Virus record (IMG/VR): IMGVR_UViG_3300021962_000533
Coordinates: 1 to 26,953 of that record
From: a virus
Reading direction: 5' to 3' (one strand)
Length of the DNA stretch: 26,953 nt
The first letter of the stretch is position 1. Each line of letters starts with the position of its first letter. The position numbers were made by a program, and so were the translations under genes. The notes under the pieces were generated by a model that saw only the letters and a program-made list of their open reading frames with translations, was not told the DNA's origin and searched no databases. Positions 7,958 to 16,779 of the stretch are shown here, piece by piece.

Positions 7958-10779
7958 TGGCTTATAAGAAAATACTTTTCCGTCGCGACACGGCAGCCAA
8001 CTGGACAGCCCAGGACCCGGTCCTTTCGGCTGGCGAAATAGGCCTAGAAACAGACACCAACAAAATCAAGCTCGGCGACGGAACGACTCACTGGGTATCC
8101 CTCAACTACTTCTTTGGCTCGTTAGAGCAAACAAACTATGTTGAGTCTCTCATTGCCGGAACTGGTCTTACCATTACCGGAAACTCCGGCTCCGGCTCAA
8201 CCCCAACGATTTCGCTTGCGCAAAGCGTGGCAGAAAGCGCTTCGCCAACATTCGCGCAGGTTACCGTAACCAATCTCCCAACAACGGACAATCACGTAGC
8301 CTCAAAGGCTTACGTCGATGGCATAGCAGCATCTATCAACTGGCACGAATTTGTTTATCTTGCAACTACTGCCGCACTGCCAAACACGCCAACGTACGAC
8401 AATAGCGGAGATGGAATTGGCGCAACACTAACCGCTTCGGGAAATGCTCGACTTGTTGTTGATGGACAAAATGCATCAGACGGAAATAGAATTTTGGTCA
8501 AGAACCAGTCAAACGCTGTTCATAACGGAATTTACGACGTCACCACACAGGGAAGCGTTTCCGAGCCGTGGGTGCTAACACGTTCTGATGATTTTGACGG
8601 AAGCACGCACTATGCAACACCGCACGCCGGCGATGCCATGTATATATCGCAGGGTTCGGTAAATTCCAATCAAGGATTTTTGGTATTCACAACTGGAACA
8701 GGCACAGACGGTGAACATCTTATTGGTACTGATGAAATTGGGTTTACGCAGTTCTCTGGAACAGCGCCAATTCTGGCTGGAACAGGAGTTATCAAGACCG
8801 GAAACACACTTTCAATTGGTCAAAACGTTGCTCAGAGTGCAAGCGTAACTTTTGCTGGCATAACTGGATATTTGGATGGAATCGCCGCGGAAGCTGAAGT
8901 TCTTAGAACACCAAGATTGATTGGTGGCCAGGAGTTTGATGGCTCCACAAACATATCTCTCGGTACATCCGATATCACCGGGCTGCAGGCAACAGCATCT
9001 GATTTGAACAAATTGTTTGAGCTTGGTACGACAAAAGCTCAACTTGAATACCTCAATAGCGCCAGTGCAAACATTCAATCGCAGTTGAATGAAAAAGCAG
9101 AACTGCTGAACCCAACGTTCTATCAGAACGTAACCGCAAATAACAATATGTACGCGTCCGAATTCCACGGAAACGTAATCGGTTATGTTTCAAACATCGA
9201 AAACCACGAGCTCAATGAGCTGCTAGACGTTGGTGCCACCGAACCAACTTCTGGCGATGTTTTGACTTGGGACGCATCGGCATCTGTATGGGTTCCACAA
9301 GCACCAGCAATAACTTCATTCAATATTGAGGAGCTGGCAAATGTATCGGCGTCTGCCACGTCTGGTCAGTACCTCAAGTACGACGGAAGTGGGTGGGCCG
9401 GAGACTTTGTGGAGCTTGGCGCTGAGACATCAGGAAACTACGTATCCTCGATTATTGCCGGCACCGGTGTGTCACTCACCAACGGCGTTGCTCAGGAAAA
9501 CGGCACTCCAACAATAAGTATTGGTCAGGCGGTAGGAACCGGAGACACTCCAACATTTGCTGGTTTGTCGATTGGAAATACAAACCTCACAGTAAACGGA
9601 AACCTGACATATGCTTCAGGAACAAATCTTGTTACAGTAAACACGTTAACAAACCACAATCTATATGTTGGTGCAAGAATCACGGTTTCCGGCGCGGACC
9701 AAGCAGGATATAACGGAGACTTTGTTGTCGCTCAAGTTACCGGCGCTCAGCAGTTTAAGTACACTCCAACGCTAACTCCATCTTCGGCTATTTCTTCCGG
9801 AAGCCCAGAAGTGAAATTTGGTGGGGGACTTGTTTTTGAAGGTTCAAGTCCAGACGATTACGAAACATATGTAACGTTTGAAAATCCAACAGCAGACAGG
9901 ATTATCTCGTTCCCGGATGCATCAACTGTACTTGTCGGCCGAGACACAACTGACACGCTCACCAATAAGACCCTAACCAGCCCGACGATTACTGGCGTAT
10001 CGCCGGTACTCACTCTCTCAGGGGACGTTTCGGGTTCCGTAACGTTTACCAATCTCGGTAACGCAACGCTCAGCACAACAATCCAGCCGAACTCGGTTGT
10101 CATGGGGACCGATACAACCGGAAACTATGTTGCAAACTTGGTTGCCGGAACCGGCATAACCATCACGGACAATGCTGGAGAATCAGCCACACCAACAATT
10201 GCCATTGGCCAAGATGTTGCAACAAGCGCATGTGTTCAATTCGACACCCTTGTCGTGACGAACCTATTTGCGACCAATACGCAGTCAAGCAACGCATCTG
10301 AACTGAATGTTTCGGACAGCAAAATCGTACTCAATGCTGGAACAACCGGCGCCCCAACAGTCGATGGTTCAATAGTTATTGACAGAGGTTCAAGCGCGAG
10401 CGTAGACCTCAGGTGGAACGAGACCGTCGATAGGTGGGAAGCAACAGCGGACGGCACGAATTACCACGTAATTGCTGCCGGCGCGTCGATGACCCTTGGT
10501 ACAACGCCGCCCGCCAGCCCAGACGAAGGCGACTTCTGGTTTGAGACGGACTCAGCAATCACCTTCGTGTATTATGATGGTTACTGGATTGAAATCGGTG
10601 CATCTGGAATCGGTGCGGTTATCAGCTCCACAGAGCCAGAAAACCCAGCGAACGGCCAATTTTGGTTCAAGAACACAACCAACGAAGTTTACGTTTATTA
10701 CGAAGGCTCGTGGGTTCTTGTTTCCCGTTCCACTAGCACCGACGATGTCGCCGTAGCGTCTATTATGGGAGCGTTCTAA
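7957..10779 (+). CDS. Modular tail fibre protein 2 with Mtd_N-like head
   Basis: A 940-residue protein. Residues 1-52 (KKILFRRDTAANWTAQDPVL, AGEIGLETDTNKIKLGDG) match the short N-terminal domain seen in phage fibres and the major tropism determinant (Mtd_N-like). Four AGTG-x-x-x-x-xN-type modules with TPTISxxQ strands follow near residues 65, 270, 495 and 730. A domain with GNRILVKNQSNAVHNGIYDV and SQGFLVFTTGTG lies at about 130-255, the 'aG.rVLvk.q....NGIY' module of many phage fibres. LTNKTLTSPTITGV lies near 670. The C-terminus has two GDFWFET...YYDGYWIEI-type units (about 845-925). It is coupled to the 58-residue gene by TAATG. Likely an exterior fibre; no enzyme motif is seen. Confidence 0.85.
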   Translation: MAYKKILFRRDTAANWTAQDPVLSAGEIGLETDTNKIKLGDGTTHWVSLNYFFGSLEQTNYVESLIAGTGLTITGNSGSGSTPTISLAQSVAESASPTFAQVTVTNLPTTDNHVASKAYVDGIAASINWHEFVYLATTAALPNTPTYDNSGDGIGATLTASGNARLVVDGQNASDGNRILVKNQSNAVHNGIYDVTTQGSVSEPWVLTRSDDFDGSTHYATPHAGDAMYISQGSVNSNQGFLVFTTGTGTDGEHLIGTDEIGFTQFSGTAPILAGTGVIKTGNTLSIGQNVAQSASVTFAGITGYLDGIAAEAEVLRTPRLIGGQEFDGSTNISLGTSDITGLQATASDLNKLFELGTTKAQLEYLNSASANIQSQLNEKAELLNPTFYQNVTANNNMYASEFHGNVIGYVSNIENHELNELLDVGATEPTSGDVLTWDASASVWVPQAPAITSFNIEELANVSASATSGQYLKYDGSGWAGDFVELGAETSGNYVSSIIAGTGVSLTNGVAQENGTPTISIGQAVGTGDTPTFAGLSIGNTNLTVNGNLTYASGTNLVTVNTLTNHNLYVGARITVSGADQAGYNGDFVVAQVTGAQQFKYTPTLTPSSAISSGSPEVKFGGGLVFEGSSPDDYETYVTFENPTADRIISFPDASTVLVGRDTTDTLTNKTLTSPTITGVSPVLTLSGDVSGSVTFTNLGNATLSTTIQPNSVVMGTDTTGNYVANLVAGTGITITDNAGESATPTIAIGQDVATSACVQFDTLVVTNLFATNTQSSNASELNVSDSKIVLNAGTTGAPTVDGSIVIDRGSSASVDLRWNETVDRWEATADGTNYHVIAAGASMTLGTTPPASPDEGDFWFETDSAITFVYYDGYWIEIGASGIGAVISSTEPENPANGQFWFKNTTNEVYVYYEGSWVLVSRSTSTDDVAVASIMGAF

Positions 10780-10795
10780 ATGACTGGAGTGTCAA

Positions 10796-11107
10796 ATGGC
10801 TAATACAGCTAAAGTTCTGTTTAGGGGTGCAGCAACTGTATACACAACGCCTGCAACAACTCTTTACACTGTTCCATCACTCACAACAACGATAGTGACA
10901 AGCATTGTTGTTGCCAATAACGCAGTAGCCGGAGGAACGTACTCATTGAACCTTGACGGTGTCCCAATGGTGCCGACCTTGGAAATTCCCGGGAACTCGG
11001 TTATCTCTCTCGACCTAAAGCAGGTTCTTGCTGCCGGCGACACGATTACCGGCAATGCAAACTCGACAGATATTAAATTTCATATCAGCGGGATGGAGAT
11101 AGCGTAA
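10796..11107 (+). CDS. Small virion protein, likely fibre-associated (copy 2)
   Basis: A 103-residue beta-rich protein with TTLYTVPSLTTTIVTSIVVA near residues 21-40, TYSLNLDGVPM near 48-58, IPGNSVISLDLKQVLAAGD near 63-81 and a last strand FHISGMEIA. This pattern (LYTVPxxTTxIVxSIxVxN ... L.LxGV ... VLxAGDxI ... FHISGxEI) is common in small structural proteins of tailed phages. Like the 5881 gene, it directly follows a long modular fibre. A GGAG (10785-10788) precedes the ATG, and its TAA overlaps the next ATG by one base. Function is inferred from position and likeness only. Confidence 0.7.
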   Translation: MANTAKVLFRGAATVYTTPATTLYTVPSLTTTIVTSIVVANNAVAGGTYSLNLDGVPMVPTLEIPGNSVISLDLKQVLAAGDTITGNANSTDIKFHISGMEIA

Positions 11108-13872
11108 TGGGCCTTAATCAGATACCACCAGGTCTAACACCAATCACGCCAGAAGAAGTCCTTTTTGACCCTGTTCAAAAGTTGCGCGTATCGCAACCAC
11201 AGTCGCTCATCGACACCGACTTCGAATATGGAACACAGATTTCAAAGTGGGAAAACCTAACCACAGTTGGTCATCGACCGTTCATTTACGATTCGACAAC
11301 ACCAATTACGACGATAACAGCGATTACGATGAACACATCATCGCGCACCGTCACCGTGTCGCTTACGAACACAAGTGGTTTGGCTGTTGGAACACCAATA
11401 ACCGTAAGAGACACCCAGCTGTCAATAGCAAACGGCGCATATCTGATTGAATCGCTCACAACGAATACATCATTCACATACACGGGCAAAGCTGTTAATA
11501 CTGGTTCTTTGACGTCAATTTTCGATGAAAATAAAACAGCAATTTTTGCCGGAGTAATTTTCACGAGCGCCCAGGTTGGAGGAGCTCCGACAGTCTCGTA
11601 TTCCGGCAATGCGGTAACAGTCACGACAACAATTCCGCATGGATTGTCAATCGGAAACGAAGTTGCTATAACCGGAATAACAACATCTGGAGCAAACCCG
11701 CCAAACGGAGCAAACTTCGTATCGAGAATTATAAGCGATACGCAATTTGTCATTCACGTACCAACTGCCCCAACTGGGACCCTAAACGCGTCATCTGCCG
11801 CTGTATATGTTGAGCCATCTGGAAACTTTTTGCATCGCCCGTTTGACGGCGGTGTTATTTTCTCGAATAACGGAACTTCAAACTACGAAGCAGCTATTCG
11901 ACAGACAAGAAGATATTTCCGTTACCAATCGGGTAAGGGTATCCAAATGTCATCGGGAACACTGCTCAAGCCAGACCTTCAACTGGACCAGCTGACCTAC
12001 AGCGCATCAACAAACCTGGTTACGGTTCAGACCAAGGAAAAGCACAACCTATATCCAGGTTCGACAATCAATGTTTTCGGAGCAAATGAATCGCTATTCA
12101 ACCTAACCACAACGGTTTATACGATTACTGGATATAACACGTTCACTTATCAGCCGACAGAGTCGTCAGGAACAAACATCCTGGCATCAGGACCGTACTA
12201 CATCACCGTTTCTGGATGGTATGGAAACGTAAACAGAATCGGCCTATTTGATGACCAAAACGGTTTGTTCTTTGAATTTGACGGTCAAACTCTATGGGCA
12301 GTAAAGCGCTCCTCAACATTCCAAATATCAGGAAAGTCTACGTTTACAAATGGTTCTTGCACGGTAACCCAGACAAGCTCGTCTTTCCCGACAAGATACG
12401 CCGGCCAACTTTCAATAGGTGACTACATTGTCGCCAGAGGAATGTCGTATCGCATTACCGATATTGCAAGCGATACTTCGATGACGATAAGCCCAGCATG
12501 GCGTGGCGCCACTTCGACGATGGTTTCAGTGTCGCAGACCGTGGATACAAAATACCCACAGTCAGAATGGAATCTGGACAAGATGGACGGCACCGGAGCA
12601 TCCGGATACAACGTCGACCTTTCAAGAATGCAGATGTTCTACATCGATTATTCATGGTATGGAGCTGGCTTTATCCGCTGGGGTATGCGCGCAAAAGACG
12701 GAAAAGTTACATACGCGCACAAGGTAATCAACAACAACACAAACGCCGAAGCGTATATGCGCTCTGGAAACCTTCCAGCACGTTATGAGTGTTTCAGCTT
12801 GCCGCCACGAACACAACTAGCGGGCACCCTGTCCTCTGCCGAGACAGGAACAATTACCGTTGATTCAACAACTGGATTCCCAAGCGTTGGAACGCTCTGC
12901 GTATTTAGGGCATCAACTGGGGTCGAGTTCATCAACTACACCGGCAAAACCGCAACAACATTCACTGGTCTTACCAGACAGCAAACCGGTAATCCTTCAC
13001 TTTCATTGACGATTGCTGCTGGAGCCAATGACGGCACCGTTGCTTCAAATGCAGGATTGCAGGTTGGTCAAAGAGTCACCGGAACACATGTCCCCGATGG
13101 AACTTTCATTCAGCAGATTGATGGAACCAACATCAAGCTGAGTGCTGCAGTAACTGGCGCAAACCCAACGGTAAGCGCTATTGAAATGGGCACAAACGGC
13201 GCGCTGGCGTTCACATATTCGGCGACCAACCCAACAGGAGTTGAGCTTGCATTCCCAACGTATGCACCATCAATTTCTCACTGGGGTACTTCGGCAATCA
13301 TGGATGGTGAGTTCGACGACGATAAGTCGCTCGTGTTTACCTACGGACAAACAACCGGTGTGTCAATTCCGGCTGGAGCGACAAGAACTCTCATCGGTAT
13401 TCGCGTATCTCCATCGGCGGACAACGGAACTTCTGCATTCTTCGGCGAAAGAGAACTAATTAACAGAATGCAGTTGGTATTGCGTAACCTTGACGTAACG
13501 ACAACTTCAAACACGAACAACGTGTTGATTACCGCCATACTAAACGGCGTACCATCCAACGCTAAGAATTGGGAAAAACCGACTACTGTCACCTCGAGCT
13601 TGGCTCAAATTGCAGACTACGCGGGTACCTCAACGACGGTAGACGGAGGCGAAGTAACTGGAGGATTCTTCGTGGGTGGTACTGGAGGTGTGCAAATTCC
13701 GCTCACAACAGTTCGCGACCTTGGAAACTCCGTTCTTGGCGGCGGAACAACGGTGACAACGACGGGAATCTACCCTGACGGCCCAGACACACTGCACATT
13801 GTTGCAAGAAACATTGGTTCGTCAACAGCGACAGTATTTGCTCGTTTGTCCTGGACCGAAGCGCAGGCATAA
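11107..13872 (+). CDS. Large modular virion structural protein
   Basis: A 921-residue protein starting with IPPGLTPITPEEVLFDPVQK and LRVSQPQSLIDTDFEYGTQ (about 22-47), a head I associate with large virion proteins of aquatic myovirus-like phages. Residues 70-400 contain four related modules of the type VTVxTxxxHGLxxGxxIxVxG...FxYxP, which also occur in the fibre at 7957. A GTITVDSTTGFPSVGTLCVF plus INYTGKTATTFTGLTR module lies at about 580-620. The last 250 residues are a beta-rich domain ending TATVFARLSWTEAQA. No enzyme motif or membrane segment is seen. The stop is followed after 2 bases by the next GTG start. Probably tail or baseplate exterior; the exact place is unknown. Confidence 0.8.
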   Translation: MGLNQIPPGLTPITPEEVLFDPVQKLRVSQPQSLIDTDFEYGTQISKWENLTTVGHRPFIYDSTTPITTITAITMNTSSRTVTVSLTNTSGLAVGTPITVRDTQLSIANGAYLIESLTTNTSFTYTGKAVNTGSLTSIFDENKTAIFAGVIFTSAQVGGAPTVSYSGNAVTVTTTIPHGLSIGNEVAITGITTSGANPPNGANFVSRIISDTQFVIHVPTAPTGTLNASSAAVYVEPSGNFLHRPFDGGVIFSNNGTSNYEAAIRQTRRYFRYQSGKGIQMSSGTLLKPDLQLDQLTYSASTNLVTVQTKEKHNLYPGSTINVFGANESLFNLTTTVYTITGYNTFTYQPTESSGTNILASGPYYITVSGWYGNVNRIGLFDDQNGLFFEFDGQTLWAVKRSSTFQISGKSTFTNGSCTVTQTSSSFPTRYAGQLSIGDYIVARGMSYRITDIASDTSMTISPAWRGATSTMVSVSQTVDTKYPQSEWNLDKMDGTGASGYNVDLSRMQMFYIDYSWYGAGFIRWGMRAKDGKVTYAHKVINNNTNAEAYMRSGNLPARYECFSLPPRTQLAGTLSSAETGTITVDSTTGFPSVGTLCVFRASTGVEFINYTGKTATTFTGLTRQQTGNPSLSLTIAAGANDGTVASNAGLQVGQRVTGTHVPDGTFIQQIDGTNIKLSAAVTGANPTVSAIEMGTNGALAFTYSATNPTGVELAFPTYAPSISHWGTSAIMDGEFDDDKSLVFTYGQTTGVSIPAGATRTLIGIRVSPSADNGTSAFFGERELINRMQLVLRNLDVTTTSNTNNVLITAILNGVPSNAKNWEKPTTVTSSLAQIADYAGTSTTVDGGEVTGGFFVGGTGGVQIPLTTVRDLGNSVLGGGTTVTTTGIYPDGPDTLHIVARNIGSSTATVFARLSWTEAQA

Positions 13873-13874
13873 TC

Positions 13875-14651
13875 GTGCCAGCAATTGACTTTCCAGCAAA
13901 CGCACAGTCCGGGGACCTGCACGTAAGCGCAGGCAAAACATGGACGTATAACGGTTCTGGCTGGGTGCTGGTAACGATACCGTCGGCGATGTTTACGGCT
14001 GGTGCTGTTGCTGGTTCGTCGCTCACAGAAGACACCGTTCCACTGAATCGACTGCTCAATAACGACGCTGGCAAAATTATAATGTACAACTCTTCTGGTG
14101 TTGCCACAGCTACTGCAACCTCTGGCGACATATCGATGACTTCTTCTGGCGTCATGTCCCTAGAAGCAGATGTAGTAACCAATAACCATATTGCAAACGG
14201 TGCAGAGATTGACCCCGCAAAAATTGCTGGAACAGCAGTTGTGCTGACAGACCAGGCAGTAATTACGTCATACATGATTGAAGACGGAACCATTGTTGAT
14301 GGGGACATTTCCACAAGCGCCGCAATTGGCAGAAATAAGTTGGCTGAACCACTCACCAATGCCCAATCAGCAAACTACACATTGGTGCTTGCAGACAGAA
14401 ATAAAATTGTGGAAATGAATGTCTCAACCGCGAACACATTGACCGTACCTGCGCATTCTGCTGTCTCATTTGCGGTTGGAACCCATATTACGGTTATTCA
14501 AACCGGCGCTGGTCAGACAACAGTTACCGCCGGAGCTGGCGTAACGATAAATGCAACACCTGGATTGAAAATGCGTGCTCAATGGTCCGGCGCGACCCTT
14601 ATAAAAAGAGCAACCGATACGTGGGTGCTCATCGGCGACCTTTCGGCGTAA
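13875..14651 (+). CDS. Fibre-like virion protein, GTG start
   Basis: A 258-residue protein starting at GTG 2 bases after the previous stop, so probably coupled. The head PAIDFPANAQSGDLHVSAGK then TWTYNGSGWVLV (about 2-33) is the small 'G-K-x-W-x-Y-N-G-x-x-W' module also seen as the separate 58-residue protein at 7781. The middle (about 60-160) is beta-strand and turn rich (DISMTSSGVMSLEADVVTN, HIANGAEIDPAKIAGTAVV) in the style of phage fibre shafts. The C-terminal third (NYTLVLADRNKIVEMNVSTA, GAGQTTVTAGAGVTINA, WVLIGDLSA) matches a domain common at fibre tips. I infer an exterior virion role. Confidence 0.75.
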   Translation: MPAIDFPANAQSGDLHVSAGKTWTYNGSGWVLVTIPSAMFTAGAVAGSSLTEDTVPLNRLLNNDAGKIIMYNSSGVATATATSGDISMTSSGVMSLEADVVTNNHIANGAEIDPAKIAGTAVVLTDQAVITSYMIEDGTIVDGDISTSAAIGRNKLAEPLTNAQSANYTLVLADRNKIVEMNVSTANTLTVPAHSAVSFAVGTHITVIQTGAGQTTVTAGAGVTINATPGLKMRAQWSGATLIKRATDTWVLIGDLSA

Positions 14652-14654
14652 AAC

Positions 14655-15365
14655 ATGGAATCCTTAAAAGATATTGGGGGCAAAAAGCCAGATGCTCCAA
14701 CAAACGTAACAGCGACAAACACGGTTGCTGGTGGCGCGGCGACGGTTAGCTTTACTCCGTCTACTTATATTGGCAAAGACACAATAACCTATACAGCCAC
14801 ATCAAGCCCTGGAAACCTAACAGCTACAGGAGCCTCATCGCCGCTAGTCGTTACGGGTCTAACCAACGGAACCTCTTATACGTTCACTGTTGTTGCAACA
14901 ACCAATTACGGCGTTCAATCAGACTCTGCATCAAGCTCGTCACTTGCCGTTGGAGTTCCGCCTGGGGCGCCAACAATCGGAACAGCCTCGGCAGGAAACG
15001 CCCAGGCGACTGTCGCCTACACCGCCGGAACCGCAGGAACTGGAACGACGACATTCACTGCAACCTCTACTCCTGGCGGGTTTACTGGAACCGGGTCGTC
15101 ACCGATTACGGTTACAGGTCTAACAAACGGAACCGCTTACACATTTACAGTTACGGCATCGAACAGTTACGGTTCAGCCACATCCGGAAGTTCAAACTCT
15201 GTCACCCCAGTTGCTCCCCCATATTTCCCACCGTACTTCCCTCCGTTCTTCCCGCCATTCTTTCCCCCATTCTTCCCACCGTTCTTCCCGCCGTTCTTTC
15301 CGCCTTTCTTCCCACCGTTCTTCCCACCGTTCTTCCCACCAGGTTTTACTCCTGGATTCAAATAG
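14655..15365 (+). CDS. Fibronectin type III protein with (Y/F-F-P-P)10 tail
   Basis: A 236-residue protein. Two fibronectin type III domains occupy about residues 14-97 and 99-187; both carry the signature VTGLTNGTxYTFTVxAxxxYG. FN3 domains are common on tailed-phage virion proteins and are thought to aid surface binding. Residues 190-229 are PYFPPYFPPFFPP continuing as ten 4-residue repeats, followed by GFTPGFK. The tail is strongly aromatic and proline rich, uncharged and unlike any ordinary domain. It could form a polyproline-type rod, a hydrophobic membrane-active stretch or a modified surface. The next gene downstream, 12 bases away, is a prolyl-4-hydroxylase-like enzyme, which makes this tail a candidate substrate (inference). 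No clear Shine-Dalgarno; likely coupled to the gene before. Confidence 0.85.
   Translation: MESLKDIGGKKPDAPTNVTATNTVAGGAATVSFTPSTYIGKDTITYTATSSPGNLTATGASSPLVVTGLTNGTSYTFTVVATTNYGVQSDSASSSSLAVGVPPGAPTIGTASAGNAQATVAYTAGTAGTGTTTFTATSTPGGFTGTGSSPITVTGLTNGTAYTFTVTASNSYGSATSGSSNSVTPVAPPYFPPYFPPFFPPFFPPFFPPFFPPFFPPFFPPFFPPFFPPGFTPGFK
15222..15341 (+). repeat. Ten tandem 12-bp units coding Y/F-F-P-P
   Basis: Two TA[TC]TTCCC[AC]CCN-type units (YFPP) are followed by eight TTCTT[CT]CCNCCN units (FFPP). Third-base changes (for example CCG CCA, CCC CCA, CCG CCT) vary between units while the amino acids stay the same, which points to selection for the peptide and not just slippage. The opposite strand reads as Gly-Gly-Lys-Asn repeats and is a shadow. 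Confidence 0.9.
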
Positions 15366-15377
15366 AAATGAATACGG

Positions 15378-16007
15378 ATGGATTTTTGGAGCGAGAAAAA
15401 TCCGCCTGAGTTTCTGCCCTCGGCGGACCCAGACAATATTGTAATAATTGAAAACTTTATAGCGCCAGAGCATTTAAAAATGCTCCAAGAGTATTGTGCG
15501 ACGATAAAAGAATGGTATTCGGGGGGTGGCGAAACAGGTTCCGACAGCCTTAGCAGCTATAAGGCAATGGAACAGAATGCCCCAGAGCTTTACAAAATAA
15601 TGCGCGGATACATGAAGGACGTTCAAGAAAAAATAGAATTTAAATTTGGAAGGAACCTTGAAAGAGCAGAACCGGGGATTAGAAGGTGGGTTCCCGGCGA
15701 ATACATAGACCTACACGCAGACGGAGAGACTGCTGCAGGAATTCCAAGCTTTGCCTACATAGTTGACTACGGCTCAATAATTTACATTAACGACGACTAT
15801 GAAGGCGGAGAGCTATGGTTCCCTGCATACAAATTAAAATTCAAACCAAAAGCTGGGACATTGGCGTTTTTTCCATCGAACAATAGGTACGCGCACTGCG
15901 TAACAGAAGTTACATCCGGACTTAGATTTACATCTGCTCACTTCTGGACACCAACAAAACACCTGACACTCATAGAAATGGCAAAAAATGGAACTGGAGA
16001 ATTTTAA
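15378..16007 (+). CDS. 2-oxoglutarate/Fe(II) dioxygenase, prolyl-4-hydroxylase-like (1)
   Basis: A 209-residue protein close to the usual length of phage and bacterial P4H-like enzymes. The head NIVIIENFIAPEHLKMLQEY (about 20-39) is the typical start. Metal ligands are visible as H113-A-D115 and H173; R183 in TSGLRFTS would bind 2-oxoglutarate. The core strand YINDDYEGGELWFP (136-149) and KPKAGTLAFFPS (156-167) are family hallmarks. Such enzymes hydroxylate proline or other side chains using O2 and 2-oxoglutarate; the substrate cannot be read from the sequence. It lies 12 bases after the FFPP protein and overlaps the sulfotransferase-like gene by 20 bases, so the three are probably expressed together. 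Confidence 0.88.
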   Translation: MDFWSEKNPPEFLPSADPDNIVIIENFIAPEHLKMLQEYCATIKEWYSGGGETGSDSLSSYKAMEQNAPELYKIMRGYMKDVQEKIEFKFGRNLERAEPGIRRWVPGEYIDLHADGETAAGIPSFAYIVDYGSIIYINDDYEGGELWFPAYKLKFKPKAGTLAFFPSNNRYAHCVTEVTSGLRFTSAHFWTPTKHLTLIEMAKNGTGEF

Positions 16008-16740
16008 ATACCTCTATTTTTTGCACATTCCAAAAACGTCTGGTGTAAAAATGCAACACGAATTACTGGATGCATGCAATGACTCAAATGCAATAAATAC
16101 ACCAAAAGTTTACTGCCCAGGCGATTTTGAGTTTGTCTTTGACGCAGATATTGCCAAAACACACAATATTATTAGCGGACACTTTGCTCGAAATCCGATA
16201 GACATACTGCCAGGTGTATTAACTTTCACAATGGTGAGAGACCCAGTTCAGCAGTACATAAGCGTTGCAAAATATGCGGCAATGTTTAGGGGGGATGAAT
16301 TCACTGAGGACTTCATGATGCCATTTCTTACCGGTGAATCAGAAATGTATTCGTATTTTGAGGGGATGTCCGGCTGTCCGAATCCGCAATCTTCGTTTAT
16401 TTCATCAAAGCTATCGACGCTTGAATATGACCTGAATGGTAAGGATAGAACTGTATTCGTAAAACGACCTAAGTCATTCGAAGAGGTAAAAGAGCACCTA
16501 AGCGGGATGATTATTGGCACAATGGAGGAAAGGAATGAACTGATTAAAAAGGTCAACATATTGTTGAACAAGATGTTCAACATCTCAATAAAGCCTGATA
16601 ATTCAGTCGTAAACGCTACCCCCCCAATGAATTTTGAAATCAGTAAAGAATGCATGAAACTCATACTCGACAGGACAGAGTTGGATAGGGAGCTATATGC
16701 AAAAGTGCTGGAAAACAAGGGAAGTCTATTTTTTCCATGA
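15988..16740 (+). CDS. PAPS-dependent sulfotransferase-like protein (1)
   Basis: A 250-residue protein with the 5'-phosphosulfate loop motif FLHIPKTSG (residues 11-19) and the 3'-phosphate motif MVRDPVQQYIS (82-92), plus ISGHF (62-66) between them. These three elements in this order are typical of membrane-free relatives of carbohydrate sulfotransferases (Sulfotransfer_2-like, 'HIPKTGGTS' group). They move a sulfonate from PAPS to a hydroxyl group. Here the loop is HIPKTSGVK, without the usual Ser/Thr two places after the Gly, so activity is not certain. Its ATG lies inside the end of the oxygenase gene, so co-translation is likely. No other start fits, as the motif begins at residue 11. Confidence 0.8.
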   Translation: MELENFKYLYFLHIPKTSGVKMQHELLDACNDSNAINTPKVYCPGDFEFVFDADIAKTHNIISGHFARNPIDILPGVLTFTMVRDPVQQYISVAKYAAMFRGDEFTEDFMMPFLTGESEMYSYFEGMSGCPNPQSSFISSKLSTLEYDLNGKDRTVFVKRPKSFEEVKEHLSGMIIGTMEERNELIKKVNILLNKMFNISIKPDNSVVNATPPMNFEISKECMKLILDRTELDRELYAKVLENKGSLFFP

Positions 16741-16764
16741 TTATTTCTTGTACAGTCATCAGTT

Positions 16765-16773
16765 TGTTATGAT
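16765..16773 (+). promoter_or_regulatory. Extended -10 element, possible leaderless start for the second oxygenase
   Basis: TGTTATGAT (TGn plus TATGAT at 16768-16773) ends 6 bases before the ATG at 16780 and lies in a 39-base gap, the only clear gap inside the oxygenase/sulfotransferase run. No Shine-Dalgarno stands before the ATG (TTCATT). The position fits transcription starting at the A of the ATG. A TTGTAC 14 bases upstream is too close to be a standard -35. Confidence 0.45.
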
Positions 16774-16779
16774 TTCATT

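Noticed and set aside
13703-14359. Long minus-strand frame opposite the 13875 gene (218 residues)
   Set aside because: It runs across two forward genes with clear fibre modules and shows no ribosome site or family likeness. Other minus-strand frames over the structural region fail in the same way.
15167-15473. Minus-strand frames coding Gly-Gly-Lys-Asn repeats
   Set aside because: They are the exact reverse of the FFPP coding repeat and have no start context of their own.
16748-16773. TTGTAC as -35 for the oxygenase promoter
   Set aside because: It is 14 bases from the -10, too short for a standard two-box promoter; only the extended -10 is kept.
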